From positions 4,154,001 to 4,218,000 of the forward strand of contig NZ_CP114013.1 of NCBI RefSeq assembly GCF_028416635.1: a stretch of 64,000 nt of DNA. Reading direction: 5' to 3'. A program made the translations under genes and the position numbers. Every line of letters starts with the position of its first letter. Positions within the stretch are counted from its first letter, which is position 1. This DNA comes from Baekduia alba (GTDB lineage: Bacteria; Actinomycetota; Thermoleophilia; Solirubrobacterales; Solirubrobacteraceae). Under the pieces are notes generated by a model that was not told the origin of the DNA, did no database searches, and saw only the letters and a list, made by a program, of their open reading frames with translations. Positions 61,665-64,000 of this stretch are shown one piece after another.

Positions 61665-61935
61665 ATGAGCGTTGTTGTCGTCGATGCTGCAGGCCGGCGC
61701 CGGCCACCGGCCACGATGCCTGGCTATCACCGCGGCCGCCCGCCTCGCAACAAGGGGCAGCGTTACCCAGCCGACCCGCCGCCAGTGCAGGAAATCGTCG
61801 CCGTCATGCGACAGGCCGGCACGACGATCTACGGAGCGCGGACGCGCGCAGGTGATCCTGCTGTGGCGCGCAGGTCTGCGGATCAGCGAGGCGTGGGTCG
61901 CGCCCGCGAGCAGCACCTGGCGTGAGGTCGGTTGA
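61665..61935 (+). pseudogene. Tyrosine recombinase (integrase) remnant
   Basis: From ATG 61665 the frame reads RPPRNKGQRYPADPPPVQEI then VAVMRQAGTTIYGARTR, and after a one-base change near 61850 continues VILLWRAGLRISEA, the well-known box I (with the catalytic Arg of R-x-S-E) of XerC/D-type recombinases. The rest, including the H-x-x-R and Tyr boxes, is missing. It shows that an integrating element once lay here. Confidence 0.6.
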
Positions 61936-62117
61936 CCGAGAGAACGCCATTACCATCAGCACGGCGGCGCGACGACCGCAACAGTCCCCGGCGCCGGGCC
62001 ATCTTGCTGCGGCTCCCGACCGTCCTGGCGACCAAGCGGTCGACAGGATCGCCCGCCGCCCGCTCGTCCCACCGCCCCACGCAGCCGGCCGTGAGCAACC
62101 AGCCGGCGGCCCGCTTC

Positions 62118-62142
62118 TGGAGTGGACCCGGTTTGACGGACA
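62118..62142. repeat. Left terminal inverted repeat of the IS3 element
   Basis: Begins TGGAGTGGACCCGGTT, then TGACGGACA. Confidence 0.8.
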
Positions 62143-62185
62143 TCTGATGGCTTGCGCGGCTTGGCCGCGAAAGGTGTGTCTGTCG

Positions 62186-62479
62186 ATGCCGAGAACCCGC
62201 CCTGCCTACCCGCCGGATTTCCGTCGTGAGGCCGTCGAGTTGCTGCGTGCCGGCCGGACGCCGAGAGAGCTCGCGCAGAGCCTCGGGGTGTCGGAGCAGA
62301 CGCTGCGCAACTGGCGCCGTCAGGACCAGATCGATCGCCATGAGCACGACGACGGCCCGACGAGCGACGAGCGCGACGAGCTGACCCGGCTGCGTCGCGA
62401 GAACGAGCGGCTGTGCCAGGAGCGCGATCTGCTCAAGCGAGCCGCGGCCTTCTTCGCAACGGAGAACGGGACCCGGTGA
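62186..62479 (+). CDS. IS3 transposase OrfA
   Basis: 97 residues from ATG 62186. The HTH reads YPPDFRREAVELLRAGRTPR, ELAQSLGVSEQTLRNWRRQ, followed by a leucine-zipper-like stretch DELTRLRRENERLCQERDLL KRAAAFF, standard for IS3/IS911-type OrfA, which binds the ends and dimerises. The stop overlaps the OrfB GTG by 4 nt. Confidence 0.92.
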   Translation: MPRTRPAYPPDFRREAVELLRAGRTPRELAQSLGVSEQTLRNWRRQDQIDRHEHDDGPTSDERDELTRLRRENERLCQERDLLKRAAAFFATENGTR

Positions 62480-63363
62480 TGATGTACCGGTTGATCTCGG
62501 CGGAGAAGGCCCGAACCCCGATCTCCGTCGCTTGCAAGCTGCTGGGCGTCTCGAGGTCGGACTACTACGCCTGGACGACCCGCGCGCCGTCTGACCGCAC
62601 GCTGTCGGACGCGTGGCTGATCGAGAAGATAAAGGGCATCCACAACAACAACCGCCAGGTCTATGGATCGCGGCGGGTGACCGCCGAGCTGCGGCTCGGC
62701 CACGGCATCACGGTCTCGCGCAAGCGGATCCAGCGCCTGATGCGCGCCGCCGAAATTTCCGGGCTGGTCGCGCGAAAGCGCGGCCGCACGACGATCCGCG
62801 TCCCCGGCGTCAGGGTCGCCGACGACCTCGTCCGCCGCCAGTTCCGCCCCGGCGCCGCCGACGTGCTGTGGGTCGCCGACATCACCTACCTGCGCACCTG
62901 GGAGGGCTCGCTCTACCTCGCCGCCGTCCAAGACGCCTACAGCCGCAGGATCGTCGGCTGGAGCATGGCCGATCACATGCGCGCCGAGCTCGTCGTCGAC
63001 GCGCTCCAGATGGGCCTTCACCGCAGGCGACCCGGCCCGGGCCTGGTTCATCACTCCGACCAGGGCAGCCAGTTCGTCTCGCTGGCCTTCGGCCAGAAAG
63101 CCCGCGACGCCGGCATCGCCGTCTCGATGGGTTCCCGAGGCGACTGCTATGACAACGCCGTGGCCGAGAGCTTCTTCGCGACCCTGAAGAAAGAGCTCGT
63201 CCACCGTCGCTCCTGGCCCACGCGCCGCGAGCTGAACTCCGAAGTCTTTGAACACGTCGAAGCCTTCTACAACACGACCCAACGACACTCGACCCTGGGC
63301 TACCTCTCACCCGCCCAGTTCGAGACAGAGTCAATCACCAACAACCCCAAGATCAACGGCTAG
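62476..63363 (+). CDS. IS3 transposase OrfB (DDE integrase)
   Basis: 295 residues from GTG 62476, in the -1 frame relative to OrfA; the frame stays open back to 62413, so a frameshifted OrfAB fusion is possible. HTH_21 region HNNNRQVYGSRRVTAELRLG, then the rve catalytic core: first Asp in VLWVADITYLRTWEGSLYLA, second in GLVHHSDQGSQFVSLAF, and Glu in CYDNAVAESFFATLKKELVH. All three acids are intact, so the IS may be active. Confidence 0.93.
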   Translation: MMMYRLISAEKARTPISVACKLLGVSRSDYYAWTTRAPSDRTLSDAWLIEKIKGIHNNNRQVYGSRRVTAELRLGHGITVSRKRIQRLMRAAEISGLVARKRGRTTIRVPGVRVADDLVRRQFRPGAADVLWVADITYLRTWEGSLYLAAVQDAYSRRIVGWSMADHMRAELVVDALQMGLHRRRPGPGLVHHSDQGSQFVSLAFGQKARDAGIAVSMGSRGDCYDNAVAESFFATLKKELVHRRSWPTRRELNSEVFEHVEAFYNTTQRHSTLGYLSPAQFETESITNNPKING

Positions 63364-64000
63364 GCCCGCAAGCCCAGGACTGTCCGAAGAACCGGGTCCA
63401 CTCCAAGCGGCTGACCGCCAGCTGACGGTGCAAGGACGGGGTCGCGTGCGGACTGCTCAAAGAGTGCGGCTCTGAACTGGGCGGCGGCTGCGAGCTTCTC
63501 GTCCACGTCGGCCGTGTGGGTCATCGGGCCGTCGCGGCGACCTTCGCAGTTGCGGGCCACCGTGTCTTCCGGGTCATGCCAGACGATGTCGTAGCCGCCG
63601 CCGCACTCGACGGTGTCGGCCGCGCCGTCGCCGCTGACGTCGATCGCGTCGTTGCCGGCGCCGCCCGCCACGCCGTCGCGCCCAGGACCGCCGAGCATGG
63701 TGTCGTCACCGGGACCGCCCTCTAGCGTCGACACCGAGTCTCCTGGGTGGGCGGTGCCATCGTCGAGGACCGCTATGAGGTCATAGCCATCGCCGCCGGT
63801 CAACGTTGCCCGCCCCGAGTGCCGGCCGACATAGGCCGTGACCGTGTCAAAGCCGTCGTTTCCCGAGACGACGCTTTCGGTCTCCCCCTCCGCGACTGCG
63901 AGATCGTCGCCATCGCCTCCGGCGAGAGTGATCGCGGAGCCGCGGCCGTAGAGGGAGTCGTTGCCGTCGTTTCCGTAGCCCGACCCGCTGCCGTTGGCAC
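63360..64000 (-). CDS. RTX-type calcium-binding repeat protein, 3' end replaced by IS3 (5' end beyond window)
   Basis: The frame is open from the window edge to a TAG at 63360 that lies inside the IS. Glycine/aspartate nonapeptide-like repeats fill 63560-64000: LAGGDGDDLAVAEG, SGNDGFDTVTAYVG, LTGGDGYDLIAVLDDG, LEGGPGDDTMLGGPG, AGGAGNDAIDVSGD, ending with a Cys-bearing unit DTVECGGGYDIVWHDPEDTV. Such repeats bind calcium and fold as a beta-roll outside the cell. After about 40 more residues the last 18 (from PLGVDPVL on) are encoded by the right end of the IS. The missing start prevents any statement on export. Confidence 0.8.
   Translation of the reverse strand, partial: ANGSGSGYGNDGNDSLYGRGSAITLAGGDGDDLAVAEGETESVVSGNDGFDTVTAYVGRHSGRATLTGGDGYDLIAVLDDGTAHPGDSVSTLEGGPGDDTMLGGPGRDGVAGGAGNDAIDVSGDGAADTVECGGGYDIVWHDPEDTVARNCEGRRDGPMTHTADVDEKLAAAAQFRAALFEQSARDPVLAPSAGGQPLGVDPVLRTVLGLRA

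Larger units (their letters stand above)
62118..63405 (+). mobile_element. IS3-family insertion sequence
   Basis: 1,288 bp with two coupled transposase genes and imperfect 25-bp ends: TGGAGTGGACCCGGTTTGAC... at 62118-62142 and its inverse at 63381-63405, alike in 22 or so of 25 positions. No target duplication is visible next to the ends, so it may be old or have taken part in a deletion. It truncates the RTX gene on its right. Confidence 0.88.

Noticed and set aside
62118-63405. Target-site duplication of the IS3 element
   Set aside because: The 3-5 bases outside the two ends (CTTC and AGCG) do not match in direct orientation.
1-64000. CRISPR array, rRNA operon or prophage structural genes
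   Set aside because: No regularly spaced repeats, no rRNA-like stretches and no capsid, tail or terminase genes were seen; the only RNA gene noticed is tRNA-His.

Overview
The window is very G+C-rich actinobacterial chromosome. The gene styles (DUF892 protein with a Lys/Ala tail, a sigma factor fused to an anti-sigma motif, many ArsR/HxlR/MarR plus MDR oxidoreductase pairs, secreted Ig-like proteins) suggest Solirubrobacterales/Thermoleophilia. That assignment is inference from content; there is no rRNA or marker gene here.

Region 1 (1-18,100) is a defence island. On the minus strand lies a ~1,990-residue STAND-type NTPase with an N-terminal Cap4/DUF4297-like nuclease domain (Avs-like, 2709-8678), followed by a large protein of unknown family (from 2513 to beyond the left edge). 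On the plus strand lies a complete, translationally coupled four-gene Wadjet operon, jetABCD (9413-17533), of the DUF2397/DUF2398/TIGR02680/DUF2399 kind (type III as I recall the scheme). Two degenerate copies of one helix-turn-helix gene (8866-9034 and 17585-17747) flank the Wadjet operon in direct orientation. The island abuts the 3' end of a tRNA-His gene, a classical integration position.

Region 2 (18,190-53,999) is ordinary chromosome: DUF892 protein, HAD phosphatase, secreted proteins, an HNH nuclease, an FAD desaturase-like enzyme coupled to an unknown protein, two DHA2-type MFS pumps (one with a divergent marR and a perfect palindromic operator), MOSC, Dps, metallo-beta-lactamase fold, ArsR/SRPBCC, AraC-DinB/MDR, a GH92 mannosidase with a PAP2 phosphatase, a secreted-protein/SH3/ECF-sigma cluster, MDR enzymes with TetR and ArsR regulators, a Ski2-like helicase, and a sensory module (histidine kinase, sugar-binding lipoprotein, REC-only protein, NarL-type regulator).

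Region 3 (54,000-64,000) shows decay and insertion. It holds a secreted-protein fragment, a frameshifted GST, a Zn-alcohol dehydrogenase cut after ~100 codons, an aldo/keto reductase start fused to debris, a broken tyrosine recombinase, a 20-bp direct repeat around an ABM/LysR pair, and an IS3-family element that truncates an RTX-type repeat gene running off the right edge. Intact genes lie between: DHFR-like reductase, HSL-type esterase, HxlR/MDR pair, ABM monooxygenase and LysR.

The most promising undescribed unit is the Avs-like NTPase with its unrecognised ~840-residue neighbour, next to Wadjet in a repeat-bounded, tRNA-anchored island.
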